A stretch of 64,000 nt of DNA, taken from the NCBI RefSeq assembly GCF_015355755.1, contig NZ_JACVEE010000005.1, positions 1-64,000 on the forward strand, given 5' to 3'. Under the pieces are notes generated by a model. That model saw nothing but the letters and a program-made list of their open reading frames with translations. It was not told where the DNA came from and did no database searches. Source of the stretch: Nocardia sp. XZ_19_385. GTDB lineage: Bacteria; Actinomycetota; Actinomycetes; Mycobacteriales; Mycobacteriaceae. The translations under genes were made by a program, and so were the position numbers. Position 1 is the first letter of the stretch. Each line of letters opens with the position of its first letter. This document shows, piece by piece, positions 58,501-64,000 of this stretch.

Positions 58501-60339
58501 CACGCACTGACCGAGCTGGCGCATGCCGAGCCCCGGACCGCCGAAGTCGAATACTGGCGCGGCGTGGTCGAAGGCCATGACCCGCCCCTCGGCCCCCGCG
58601 CGCTCGATCCCGCCATCGATCAGGCGCACACCCTGCGCATGGTCGAGGTCGAGGTGCCCGCCGATATCACCGGCACACTCCTCACCACCCTGCCCGCGCT
58701 CTTCCACGGAAGTGTCGAAGACACCTTGCTCGCCACCCTGGCAGTGGCCGTCCACACCTGGCGAACCGGTCGCACCCAGACGCTCGGCCATGACGGTGCC
58801 GCGCCGACACCGCCACATTTGAAGGTGAACCCGCAGGCGGGTCGGGGCGTCGCCGACACCGCATACACGGCCGTGAACAGTACTGCCGATGCGGTTGGCT
58901 CATCGCTCGATGGCCGGAGTGTTCTGCTTCGGCTGGAGGGGCATGGCCGACAGCAGGAGGTCATTCCCGGCGCTGATCTGTCGCGGACGGTGGGGTGGTT
59001 CACCAGCATCTATCCAGTGCGGGTCGACCTCGGTGACATCGATCTCGCGGAGGCGATGGCGGGCGGGCCCGCCCTCGGTGCCGCTATCCGGGCGGTGAAG
59101 CATCAGCTACTGGCGGTGCCGGACAAGGGGATCGGGTTCGGGTTGCTCCGATACCTGAATTCCGAGACTGCGCAACAGCTTCCGAAGCGATTGCCGGGAC
59201 GGATCGGGTTCAACTATCTCGGACGGTACTCCGCCGGTGACATTCCGGCCGGGCTGGAGGGTTTGGGTTGGTTGCCGACCGATGAGCTCGGGGAGCTGCC
59301 GGCCGGTGAGCACCCGGATGTGCCGTTGCAGTCGGAGATCGACGTGAACGCGGTCGTAATCGATGACCGGTTGCAAGCGAGCTTCGGCTTTCCCTCGAAG
59401 CTGCTGGATCGTGACGAGGTCGCGGAGCTGGCTCGGCGCTGGGTCGAAGTGCTCACTGCGGCAGCCGCGTTCGCGCAGACCGCGGCGGCGAGAGAGCTCG
59501 GGGCCGCGGAGGAGCGTGCCATGGTCGAGCAGGCGGCAGCCGCCTCGGCGGGTTCGCCACTCGGGTTGGACGTGCTGCTGCCGATCCGCACCGGTGGATC
59601 GGACCCGGCGTTGTTCTGCATCCATCCGTCATCCGGAATGTCTTGGAGCTACCTGGGATTCGCGGATGCGCTGGCCCCGGGCCGACCGATCTACGGCTTG
59701 CAGGCTCCGGATTTGAGCGGGCAACCGTCGGTGCGCAGCATCGCGGAGTTCGCCGAGCGGTATGTCCGGGAAATCCGCGCAGTGCAACCACACGGGCCGT
59801 ATCACCTGCTCGGCTGGTCGTTCGGCGGTTTGATCGCGCACGCGGTTGCCGTGCGGCTGGAGCAGGAAGGCGCCGAAGTCGGTGTCGTCGCACTGCTCGA
59901 CGCGGACACCACCGACATCGATGGTGACAGTATCGAACCGCTGACGGCGGGCTCGTTCGTCAGCACCTTCGGGGCGGTCTTCGGTATCGAGGATGTGCCC
60001 GCCGACGCCACGGCGGCGCAGGCGGCCGAGTTGATCAGCGCGCGGATGGGCGGCGCGGCTTTGGTCGACGCGGCCACGCTGGAGCGAATGGCAGGCTCCT
60101 ACAACGCTTCCGCGCGGACCCGCACCGGCTACCAGCGGCCCGTCTTCCACGGCGATGTGCTGTATTTCCATGCGACCGTGGACACTTCGGACATCTTCGG
60201 CCCGGCGGGGTGGCGACCCTATGTCACCGGGACGATCACCGATCACGACGTGGAAGTCACCCACGACGAAATGACGGCTCCGCACGTACTCCCCATCATC
60301 GCGCGCGTGCTCGACGAATATCTTGGAGGTAACCAGTGA
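46561..60339 (+). CDS. Non-ribosomal peptide synthetase, three modules (C-A-PCP-E-C-A-PCP-C-A-PCP-E-TE)
   Basis: This 4592-residue synthetase would build and release a tripeptide. Domains: C1 (17-450, HHIVLDG 146-152, EntF-like WYWYQR before it); A1 (461-960, TSGSTG at 621, Lys949); PCP1 (Ser1004); E1 (1048-1630, HHLVTDG 1328-1334); C2 (1655-2100, HHVVLDG from 1796, DCL type); A2 (2120-2630, Lys2618); PCP2 (Ser2673); C3 (2730-3180, HHISADG from 2864); A3 (3200-3700, Lys3688); PCP3 (Ser3743); E2 (3785-4310, HHLVVDG from 3938); TE (4335-4592, GWSFGG Ser4420, His4568). By alignment to PheA the pocket codes read DIENIGGIT, DAFVSALIW and DAFVAALIW (plus Lys): the first has the acidic residue of ornithine-like pockets, the other two nearly coincide. 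AGGAA sits 5 bases before ATG. A four-base overlap couples it to the exporter genes. Confidence 0.95.
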   Translation: MRSLSPVAPDHLPAGAFPLSAAQRGIWFAQHFAGDTAISIAQYVEFAGPVDVELLADVARQAGREFGTGYVRLLEVDGFPYQMVDPGQDDRIPVIDLRAEPDPVAAAQAWMSAEYTAPLDLLRDPLGCYVLLRLAEDHWYWYQRIHHIVLDGFGAMTMLQRTAELYNAALEGREQPPGKAEDLRKIIDSDVAYRDSPRFQADGQYWREHLAGMAEPVSLAGRAADVDAHPRVAAGALPADTAELLDGVAKAENSSIAPIVVAAFGAYLGAMTGAPEVVLSLPVSGRTTASLRRSGGMVANVVPLRLSMDPTMTVGAFIRATQGELTSALRRQRYRQEDIVRDLGWAVDEGASFGPTVNLMMVDTRIELGAVTGRMHVLTSGMIDDLFLNLYPGAGGESTHIDFQANPNLYGESELAGQHRRFLAFLNRFLVAGPEAPLSAVPVLFEDEFAELVPARGAADTRMRTLPEILSDGAAFDPSAVALVAGAVRLTYHELEERTNQLARVLIEAGAGPERAVAISIPRSAESVLAMCAVAKAGAAFVPIDPGYPADRIDYMVRDSGVVAGLTVAAARAALPDRVEWLTLDDLAVDRLVAEQDSAPLIDADRSARIHLDQPAYLIYTSGSTGLPKGVTVTHRGLGNLVENSGAAFGVTADSVVAHAVSPSFDISIEELLVAFAAGATVAVVPPAAYAGEELAEVLRAHQVTHLNVTPAVVASLDPSALPSLRTVIVGGDACPPELVTRWAGRRLLNGYGPTETTITVTVSAPLEPDAPVTIGSLARGVTAAVLDPWLRPVAPGATGELYLGGPAVARGYHQRNGLTASRFVADPYTPGARMYRTGDLVRWCRNAGRLELEYAGRSDFQVKVRGYRIELGEIDAALQRQPDVDFALTIGAKSPAGATALVAYVLGRPGAELSAEALKAAVGQELPAYMVPSVIMVIDHVPLTPVGKVDRRALPAPDFGVRTVVRRAPSTPREELLAALFAEVLGVDAIGVDDNFFALGGDSIISIQLVSRARAAGLAFSARDVFERKTVAALAAVATEAADTAVHELPGGGIGPIEPTPIVHAMLEQGDTWQRYSQAVLIALPADTTRAQLIPAVQALIDHHDVLRSTLRRVPPASSSVPAVSPAVPPVSPATPSASRAVPPVSPAGPPVSLGGPMDLAESTVAWEWIAAERGSTHAADLIDVVDAGPDPDETCERELQRAADKLDPAAGVMVRFVLINPHAADGSAPAGWLADELRTLAARRAELGKPPAHRVESDTGTEGSDVRRSGEPAQPLRSGPEKAGILMNQGDEPESDGASQHGGVTAGPKEGAAASGGGPVLWLVLHHLVTDGVSWRTLLPDLATAFSGGVLEPVGTSYRRWAHANVEEATRRIAELPVWERIVRTPDPLIGARAADPAVDVVATMAEVRTTVPAEVARTVLDVLPERFHCGADDVLLAALALAVARWRGRSSALFTLEGHGREESVLPGADLARTVGWFTSVYPVTIDLTGVDVDERFAGGAAAGAAIKAAKEQLRAVPDKGVGYGMLRYLNPESAGVLADAPVPQISFNYLGRAAGGAEGDWLPQRFAATQDDRAPLPAVIDINAIMGAADLEVTWAYASEILDGKQVRELAQLWAEALGALAGTAAGGHSPSDFPLTSVTQQQIDGWERSYPNLADVWPLSPLQYGLLFHAMYDTDTADGYTVQTRLTLAGHVDARRLRSAAQALVDRHENLRVAFVETEDGPRQLVLGAAEVRWRELDLRHLSDSGARQRELERTIAVDASSRFDLTRPPLLRFLLVRSDDETYTLLMTNHHVVLDGWSTPLLVRELLTMYIAAASGAAMTEVLPPAPSYQGFLAWLGEQDAAGSGSIDAWKQALAGVDAPTRTVPSLAGVESTESGMVSVDLPTDLVARLETTTREAGATTNTAVQAAWALLLVMLTGRTDVVFGGTVSGRPPQLAGVEDMVGLFINTLPVRVRLDPAEQVADLLARLQSEQARLLDHQQVGLAEIHQAVGLSELFDTLTVFESYPIDRETLSRSLDIAGMRVLDVEGTDATPYPLNLMVIPQHGAPGQRDTLRITVKYLADHFAEAEAGRLLDRFVLLLSQIAEQPRARIARLQHCGRAERAELLPRRGPESVPQRTMPEILGAGAAINPDAIAVSLGGASMTYGELDAWSNRFARVLLRRGVGAEVFVVLALTRSIESVVAVWALVKTGAAFLPLDPNYPVERIEHILTDSKAPIGVTVHATGETLPGTIDWLLLDELNTIRRVMTVPADPITDAERGGAIRMDQTAYLIYTSGSTGKPKAVLLSHRGVANLVTAQRESLALDPSARELQVASPSFDASVFEMLCAHGMGGHLVLSPPEVYGGAELELLLRTERVTHAVITPSVLATMDPRDLPDLRVLSVAGEAAGAELTAQWSVGRRLLNLYGPTEFSIWATGPGELRAGEPVTMGGPIRGAALMVLDGWLRPVPVGVEGELYLAGPAIARGYFNRFSMTAARFIANPFDEPGERMYRTGDMVRWVHRDNALELEYLGRSDFQVKIRGLRIELGEIDAVLGADEDVEYAATIGMPGPGGETVLVSYVVPTQAWRASVSAGAEFDTERLRNRVAGRLPGYMVPGYLLVLDDVPLTPVGKLDRKALPVPDFESYQRRYLAPRTPVEESVAAVFADVLGTERVSIDQSFFELGGNSLSATRVIARVNAALGSTIALRDLFDAPTVARLAGRIVPAAEGARARFALAPRIRPDRIPLSPAQQRMWVLNQLEPGSAAYNIAVALRLTGDLDVAAMQRALTDVVHRHESLRTMYPADAEGPRQVVVGTEVAAPLLQLVDTEDGAALRNRINELAGVGFDLATEPPLRVGLFRVQGTFASGPVHVVVLVVHHISADGASMAPLATDLMTAYAAHAFGTGGALAALPVQYADFALWHRELLGSEAEPESLAASQIRHWTESLSGAPDLLELPGDRARPAVQSMRSADLEFTVEPRLHRGVVELAAAQDASVFMVVHAALAVLLARLGSTDDVVIGTAVAGRGEAALDDMVGMFVNTLALRTRVDPNLGFSAFLGAVRASDLEAFGNADVPFERMVQVLNPARSTAHHPIFQVSLSLQNFVEPVLELPGLRVGVEDLERTAGQFDLAFDLRERFAGAEPSGIEGVLTYSTDLFDAATVESFTARWRRVLAAIIANPELTIADIDLLEPEERAELVPVHGPATSGAVTLPQLLTDSAARYTERPALVYAGATTTYGELDARSNQLARLLIGSGVGPETVVALGLTRGAELLTGMWAVAKAGAAFLPVDPKHPVDRIDHMLTDSGAVLGLTVAAHRDSLSGTGQWLVLDDPEFELDWQGADHASLRPDELAPISLDHPAWMIYTSGSTGTPKGVTVSHRGIADVVVAQRESMDLDEHSRVLQVASPSFDASVFEALMAFGSGGASVIAPPEVFGGDALTELLDTEQVTHMVITPSALATVDPAQVASVRVLAVAGEAVGLELVERWCGPSDIAERRMVNLYGPTEFTIWGTGSGALSADVAVTIGAPIRGAAALVLDDRLRPVPVGVAGELYLAGPALARGYHARPDLNAVRFVANPYGGHGQRMYRTGDLVRWTRAAAGLELEYIGRTDFQVKVRGQRIELGEIDAVLGRAEGVEFAVTLGVPGPTGSTALAAYVVHEPGVAIDVVKLRAYAADILPGYMVPSAFVVLDAIPLNAVGKLDRKALPEPVFDADQAEYVPPSTLTEETLAGIFAELLGREKVGAADSFFALGGDSILAIQLVSRAKVQGVTVTPLQVFEHRTVAALAAAADAAGEVVTLEELPGGGVGDMPLPPIVHYMLERGGNHNRFAQTAVLELPVGIRQDQLAATIGAVLDRHDMLRSRLLRDELGEWHLRVSEPGSVDAAALVHRVEFAADADTVDLREFAVSELDSAMNRLDPAKGVVLQFLWLDPVGEAGDRSRAGRLIVIAHHLVVDGVSWRILVPDFMAAWAQISAGSTPVLTDTGTSMRRWSHALTELAHAEPRTAEVEYWRGVVEGHDPPLGPRALDPAIDQAHTLRMVEVEVPADITGTLLTTLPALFHGSVEDTLLATLAVAVHTWRTGRTQTLGHDGAAPTPPHLKVNPQAGRGVADTAYTAVNSTADAVGSSLDGRSVLLRLEGHGRQQEVIPGADLSRTVGWFTSIYPVRVDLGDIDLAEAMAGGPALGAAIRAVKHQLLAVPDKGIGFGLLRYLNSETAQQLPKRLPGRIGFNYLGRYSAGDIPAGLEGLGWLPTDELGELPAGEHPDVPLQSEIDVNAVVIDDRLQASFGFPSKLLDRDEVAELARRWVEVLTAAAAFAQTAAARELGAAEERAMVEQAAAASAGSPLGLDVLLPIRTGGSDPALFCIHPSSGMSWSYLGFADALAPGRPIYGLQAPDLSGQPSVRSIAEFAERYVREIRAVQPHGPYHLLGWSFGGLIAHAVAVRLEQEGAEVGVVALLDADTTDIDGDSIEPLTAGSFVSTFGAVFGIEDVPADATAAQAAELISARMGGAALVDAATLERMAGSYNASARTRTGYQRPVFHGDVLYFHATVDTSDIFGPAGWRPYVTGTITDHDVEVTHDEMTAPHVLPIIARVLDEYLGGNQ
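49921..50031 (+). repeat. 21-bp coding repeats inserted in epimerization domain 1
   Basis: A unit like GTTCCGCCTGTCAGCCCGGCC occurs about five times, some copies imperfect. It encodes a seven-residue Pro/Ser/Val period (SPAVPPV, SPATPSA, SRAVPPV, SPAGPPV) at about residues 1121-1157 of the synthetase. The second epimerization domain has no such insert at this position. Confidence 0.85.
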
Positions 60340-61310
60340 GCACTGACACCGGGGTAGTGGTGGAGGGCATCGAGAAATCGTTCGGCGCTGTAAAAGCTTT
60401 GCGCGGAGTGGATTTCGCCGCGGCCCAGGGGGAGGTGCTCGGCATTCTCGGGCCTAACGGGGCGGGCAAGACGACCACCGTGAACATTCTGTCCACGCTC
60501 ATCGCCCCTGATAAAGGCCGCGCCACGGTGGCCGGCCACGATGTCGTCACCGATCCGGCGGCGGTGCGTCGCGCCATCATGCTGACCGGGCAGTTCGCGG
60601 CCCTGGACGACATGCTCAGCGGTTACGAGAATCTGGTGATGTTCGGCAGGCTGATGGGCCTGCGGAAGCGGGCCGCCCGCTCCCGCGCCGACGAACTGCT
60701 CGCCGAATTCGATTTGCTGAAAGCGGCGGGGCGGCGCGTCGGTACCTATTCCGGCGGTATGCGCCGGCGCATCGATATCGCCTGCGGGCTGGTGGTCCGC
60801 CCGGACGTGGTGTTCCTCGACGAACCGACCACCGGCCTGGATCCCCGCAGCAGGCAGGGGGTTTGGGATCTGGTGTCGAGTTTCCGCACGCACGGGATCA
60901 CCACCCTGCTCACCACCCAGTACCTGGAAGAGGCTGACGCACTGTGTGATCGGATCATCGTGATCGATCACGGAGTGGTGATCGCCGAGGGCACCGCCGA
61001 CGAACTGAAGGCCCGTACCGGCGGCGCGTACTGCGAAGTCGTGCCGCTGGATCTGAAGGATCTGCCGACCATCGCCGACGCGCTGGGTTCACTGCTGCCG
61101 GAAGAGAATCGGGCGGCCCTGACGGCCGATTCCGATCGGATCGCGATCCCCGCACCCGATGGTGCGAAGACCTTGGCGGAGACGCTGCGACGACTGGACG
61201 ACGCGGGCATCGAACTCGTCGACATCGCCTTGCGCCGCCCGTCGCTCGACGATGTGTTCCTGCAGCTCACCGGCCATCTCGCCGCTGCCGACGGCGAGGA
61301 CGCCGCATGA
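60336..61310 (+). CDS. DrrA-type ABC transporter ATP-binding protein
   Basis: This 324-residue ATPase has Walker A GPNGAGKTTT, signature YSGGMRRR, Walker B VVFLDEPTTGLDPRSR and H-loop region LTTQYLEEAD. The C-terminal tail after residue 215 with LRRPSLDDVFLQLTG is typical of DrrA drug and lipid exporters. GTG overlaps the synthetase stop (GTGA) with GGAGGT just upstream, so it is translated in step with the synthetase and most likely exports the peptide. Confidence 0.94.
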   Translation: MSTDTGVVVEGIEKSFGAVKALRGVDFAAAQGEVLGILGPNGAGKTTTVNILSTLIAPDKGRATVAGHDVVTDPAAVRRAIMLTGQFAALDDMLSGYENLVMFGRLMGLRKRAARSRADELLAEFDLLKAAGRRVGTYSGGMRRRIDIACGLVVRPDVVFLDEPTTGLDPRSRQGVWDLVSSFRTHGITTLLTTQYLEEADALCDRIIVIDHGVVIAEGTADELKARTGGAYCEVVPLDLKDLPTIADALGSLLPEENRAALTADSDRIAIPAPDGAKTLAETLRRLDDAGIELVDIALRRPSLDDVFLQLTGHLAAADGEDAA

Positions 61311-61350
61311 GCCCGCAACTGTGCTCCGCTGAGTACCGGGAGGTCGCGAG

Positions 61351-62169
61351 ATGACCGCCGGAGCTTGGTTGACCGACACTCGCGCAACGCCTCTCAAGGT
61401 GCAGCAGTGGTGGGTGCTCACTTCGCGCCTGATCGTGCCGGCGCTGAAAACCGGGGAGGTGCTGTCCTCGGTCCTCGCGCCGGTGGTGTTCACGGCCAGC
61501 TTCTACATCCCGCTGAAGACCGTAATGACCTTCGCCGGGCACGGATTCAGCAGCTACGCGCAGTTCATGATGCCGATCGTGATCCTGCAGGCGGCGGCGT
61601 TCACCGCGATCGGCGCGGCCTTCCGGGCCGCGACGGACGCGGTCGCGGGACTGGATCGGCGCTTCGGTTCGATGCCGATCGGACCGCTGGTTCCGGTGGC
61701 AGCTCGCATGGCGGGCAACATCTTCCGGCTATTGATCGCGTTGGCGGCGGCATTGGTCGCGGGCCATGCGATCGGATTCCGATTCCACCTGGATTTCGCG
61801 CACACGCTCGGATTTCTGCTGTTCGCCATGCTGATCGGCGTCGCACTGACGCTCGGCGCGGACGTGATCGGGACGGTGTCCAAGAGTCCGGAAGCGACCA
61901 CTCAGGCGCTGGTGCTGCCGCCGCTGATTCTCGGCATGCTCTCGACGGGGCTCGCACCCGCGAGCCAATTCCCGTCCTGGGTACAGCCGTTCGTGCGCAA
62001 TCAGCCGATCTCGCAGTTCGCGATCGGGTTGCGCGCGCTGGCCGGTGATTCGAAAGGTAATGCGGGCGAAGTGAGTTGGGCGCTGATGGGTCCACCGCTG
62101 CTGTGGGTGATCGGGATCCTGGTGGTGTGCGTGCCGCTGGTGGTTCGGCTGAGTTCGAGGAGGGCATGA
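61351..62169 (+). CDS. ABC-2 type permease (DrrB-like)
   Basis: This 272-residue protein has six membrane helices and the ABC-2 layout. The motif EATTQALVLPPLILGMLSTG, with PSWVQPFVRNQPISQFAIGLRAL near the C-terminus, is typical of DrrB/DrrC proteins. GGGAGG lies before ATG. It overlaps the next permease gene by four bases. Confidence 0.92.
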   Translation: MTAGAWLTDTRATPLKVQQWWVLTSRLIVPALKTGEVLSSVLAPVVFTASFYIPLKTVMTFAGHGFSSYAQFMMPIVILQAAAFTAIGAAFRAATDAVAGLDRRFGSMPIGPLVPVAARMAGNIFRLLIALAAALVAGHAIGFRFHLDFAHTLGFLLFAMLIGVALTLGADVIGTVSKSPEATTQALVLPPLILGMLSTGLAPASQFPSWVQPFVRNQPISQFAIGLRALAGDSKGNAGEVSWALMGPPLLWVIGILVVCVPLVVRLSSRRA

Positions 62170-62978
62170 TGGTGCTGTCGGTCGCTCGCACAGACAGTCC
62201 TGGTGAGACGGCACCTGTCTCGCTGGTGCGGCACACGATGATTCAGACGCAACGGTTGTTGCTCCGGTGGTCGCGCAATCCGATCGCCCTGCTGGAGACG
62301 CTGATCATTCCGTGCCTGCTGTTACTGATGCTCGACATCGTCGTCGGCAATCAGATCGAAAAGTTCTCCGGCACAAACGCTTTGTACGGGTCGGTACCGA
62401 TGGTCGCGATCGTCGGCGCGCTGTCCGGTGCGGTCGCCGGCGGTGTGATGCTCGGCCGGGAACGCGACGCCGGACTGCTCGCCCGCTTCTGGGTGCTCCC
62501 CGTGCATCGCGCCTCCGGGCTGATCTCCCGCATCCTCGCCGAAGGATGCCGCATCCTCGCCGGCACCCTGGTCGTGATCCTGGTCGGCCATCTCCTGGGC
62601 TTCCGCTTCCAGCAGGGCCCGCTCGCCGCTCTCGCCTTCGTCGGCATCCCGGTGCTCTTCGGCTGGGCGTTCGCCACCATGGTCACCGCAGTCGCCGTTT
62701 TCACCGCGAAAGCGACTCTGGTAGAAGGCATTACGATCCTCAGCTCGCTGCTGATGTTCTTCAGCACCGGCTTCGTCCCGCTGATCGCCTACCCCCAGTG
62801 GATCCAGCCGGTCGTCCGCAATCAACCCATGTCGGTCGCCGTCGACGCGATGAAAGCCTTGGCCCTGGGCGGGCCCACCGCTCACCCGCTGATCCTGACA
62901 GTGGTGTGGTCAGTGGCTCTGATCGTGATCTTCGCGACGCCCGCGGTGATCGGCTACCGCCGCGCCAGCCGCCGCTGA
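62166..62978 (+). CDS. ABC-2 type permease (DrrC-like)
   Basis: This 270-residue permease has six helices and resembles its neighbour in design (QRLLLRWSRNPIALLETLIIPCLLLLML, then STGFVPLIAYPQWIQPVVRNQPMSV). ATG overlaps the preceding stop (ATGA). Together with the ATPase and the other permease it makes a complete heterodimeric exporter. It is the last gene of the synthetase operon, since the next gene is convergent. Confidence 0.93.
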   Translation: MMVLSVARTDSPGETAPVSLVRHTMIQTQRLLLRWSRNPIALLETLIIPCLLLLMLDIVVGNQIEKFSGTNALYGSVPMVAIVGALSGAVAGGVMLGRERDAGLLARFWVLPVHRASGLISRILAEGCRILAGTLVVILVGHLLGFRFQQGPLAALAFVGIPVLFGWAFATMVTAVAVFTAKATLVEGITILSSLLMFFSTGFVPLIAYPQWIQPVVRNQPMSVAVDAMKALALGGPTAHPLILTVVWSVALIVIFATPAVIGYRRASRR

Positions 62979-62988
62979 CAAACGACCG

Positions 62989-63531
62989 TCAGCTAGGTCC
63001 GGCCAGCAGCACGACGCGATCGGCGTCCGGGTCGAACCCGAGAACCGGGCGCGCCGGATCCTTCTCCGGCGTCATCACCACGGCCTTCCCGAGATGCCGA
63101 CCGATCGTGCCGAGGAACTCGCAGAGAGTATCGACCCCGCGCTGCCCCTGCAGTTCCTGAAGATCGACGTCGAACTCGATCGAGTCGGCAGACCAGGGCC
63201 GGAAGACCACCAGCACATCCGGCACCGGCTGCACTCGCAATTCCGGCATCGGCGCGTCCTCGGCCCGGTCCAGTACCTCCGCCGCGGCCGGAAGATCCGC
63301 GGGCGTCCCGTCCTCGCTGTACTCCCACTGCCACCCGCTCGACCGAATCAAGTCGAACAGGGCCTGCCAGTCGGTCGCGGAGGTATCCGCGACCTGCAGA
63401 TCAGGCAGCGCACCCATGGTTTCGGGATCGAAGAAACTCCGCACGTCATCCCACAGCAAATCCGGCATCCAGCCATTCTCCCCGTGCTCCGGAACGACCG
63501 CCCACACGCCCCGCCGCATGCCCGGCGGCAC
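62989..63531 (-). CDS. Conserved hypothetical protein
   Basis: This 180-residue acidic protein has no membrane segment or signal peptide. It contains WMPDLLWDDVRSFFDPET, a mid segment VLVVFRPWSADSIEFDVDL and GRHLGKAVVMTPE. It resembles immunity- or SMI1-like actinobacterial hypotheticals in size and acidity, but I cannot assign a family. GTG is used as start; an ATG four codons later is equally possible. It is convergent with the exporter operon. Confidence 0.68.
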   Translation of the reverse strand: MPPGMRRGVWAVVPEHGENGWMPDLLWDDVRSFFDPETMGALPDLQVADTSATDWQALFDLIRSSGWQWEYSEDGTPADLPAAAEVLDRAEDAPMPELRVQPVPDVLVVFRPWSADSIEFDVDLQELQGQRGVDTLCEFLGTIGRHLGKAVVMTPEKDPARPVLGFDPDADRVVLLAGPS

Positions 63532-63588
63532 CGCGGCCAGGCGGGTGTGGCGTTCGATCAGCTCACTGCGGGCAGATCCCCCGACGCT

Positions 63589-64000
63589 TCAGGCGAGGGC
63601 TTTCACCAGTTCAGCGGCCAGTGCGGCAGACGATGCGGGGTTCTGGCCGGTGTAGAGGTTGCGATCGACCTCGATGTGCGGGGCGAAGGGGGCGGCTTCG
63701 CGGAAGTCGGCGCCCAAGGCGACGAGGCGATCTTGGAGCAGCCAAGGGGCTTTGGGGGCGAAGCCCGCGGCGGTTTCCTCGTCGTTGGTGAATCCCGTGA
63801 GGCGGTAGCCGGTGAAGGGGGAGGTGCCGTCGGAGTTCTTCGCGGCCAGAATGGCGGCCGGACCGTGGCAGACGATGGCCAGGGGCTTGCCGGAGGACAG
63901 GGTGGCGGTGAGCAGTTCGCCGGAGGACTGATCGGTGGGGAGGTCTTCCATCGCGCCGTGACCGCCGGGGTAATAGACGGCCGCGTAGTCGCCGAGGACG
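63589..64000 (-). CDS. DJ-1/PfpI family protein (partial, 5' end beyond the window)
   Basis: The visible 136 residues are the C-terminal part of a class I glutamine-amidotransferase-like protein. YYPGGHGAMEDLP and the nucleophile elbow PLAIVCHGPAAILAA are typical of Hsp31/YhbO-type DJ-1 proteins, which act as glyoxalases or chaperones. The gene runs off the right end, so the start and the N-terminal Glu are not visible. Confidence 0.88.
   Translation of the reverse strand, partial: VLGDYAAVYYPGGHGAMEDLPTDQSSGELLTATLSSGKPLAIVCHGPAAILAAKNSDGTSPFTGYRLTGFTNDEETAAGFAPKAPWLLQDRLVALGADFREAAPFAPHIEVDRNLYTGQNPASSAALAAELVKALA

Overview
This window reads as a chromosomal segment of a high-GC actinobacterium of the order Mycobacteriales, most likely Nocardia or a close relative. 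Base composition and codon use are uniformly GC-rich. From memory, the order nucS, methylmalonyl-CoA epimerase, thiolase, thioredoxin-like protein, glgB, glgE, glgP, dinG, pncB, clpS, DUF2017 regulator, P1 peptidase, mec, cysO, cysM, rhomboid, cyclic-nucleotide phosphodiesterase, rph, rdgB, DUF3817 and LprD-like protein follows Mycobacterium tuberculosis Rv1321 to Rv1343c. A DivIVA-type coiled-coil gene beside the epimerase and thiolase instead recalls the scy/filP locus of Streptomyces.

Layout: 1-380 is the end of an rRNA operon (23S tail, spacer, 5S, strong terminator). 465-7648 holds an acetyltransferase, the mismatch endonuclease NucS, the coiled-coil protein, propionate/acetyl-CoA enzymes and a CnoX-like protein. 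7705-17060 is the alpha-glucan block (glgE-glgB, with glgP nearby), interrupted by LysE, YbaK and a TetR/VOC pair. 17057-23553 is accessory: purine permease, DoxX, a sensor-less Ser/Thr kinase, gene remnants, a seven-copy heptanucleotide repeat and a methyltransferase. 23711-35828 is conserved backbone: DinG, NAD salvage (pncA, pncB), ClpS, the CysO-dependent cysteine pathway, rhomboid, phosphodiesterase, rph and rdgB. The murI gene expected between the rhomboid and the phosphodiesterase is absent.

35891-44409 is a run of regulators with target genes (GlxA-type regulator/quinone oxidoreductase, SDR/TetR, a group 2 sigma factor, TetR/MFS, PadR), several with clear palindromic operators. 44605-62978 is a probable non-ribosomal peptide cluster: an FAD monooxygenase, a 131-residue protein that is only the front part of an adenylation domain, a 4592-residue synthetase (C-A-PCP-E-C-A-PCP-C-A-PCP-E-TE) and a translationally coupled DrrABC-type exporter. 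The predicted product is a three-residue peptide with D residues at positions 1 and 3, probably acylated by an EntF-like first condensation domain. The window ends with an unknown gene and a DJ-1/PfpI gene cut by the edge.

A second structural feature runs through the window. About 25 transcription-unit first genes have a TANNNT-like -10 box placed 6-7 bases before the start codon and no Shine-Dalgarno sequence, which points to leaderless mRNAs. I used this signature to choose several starts.
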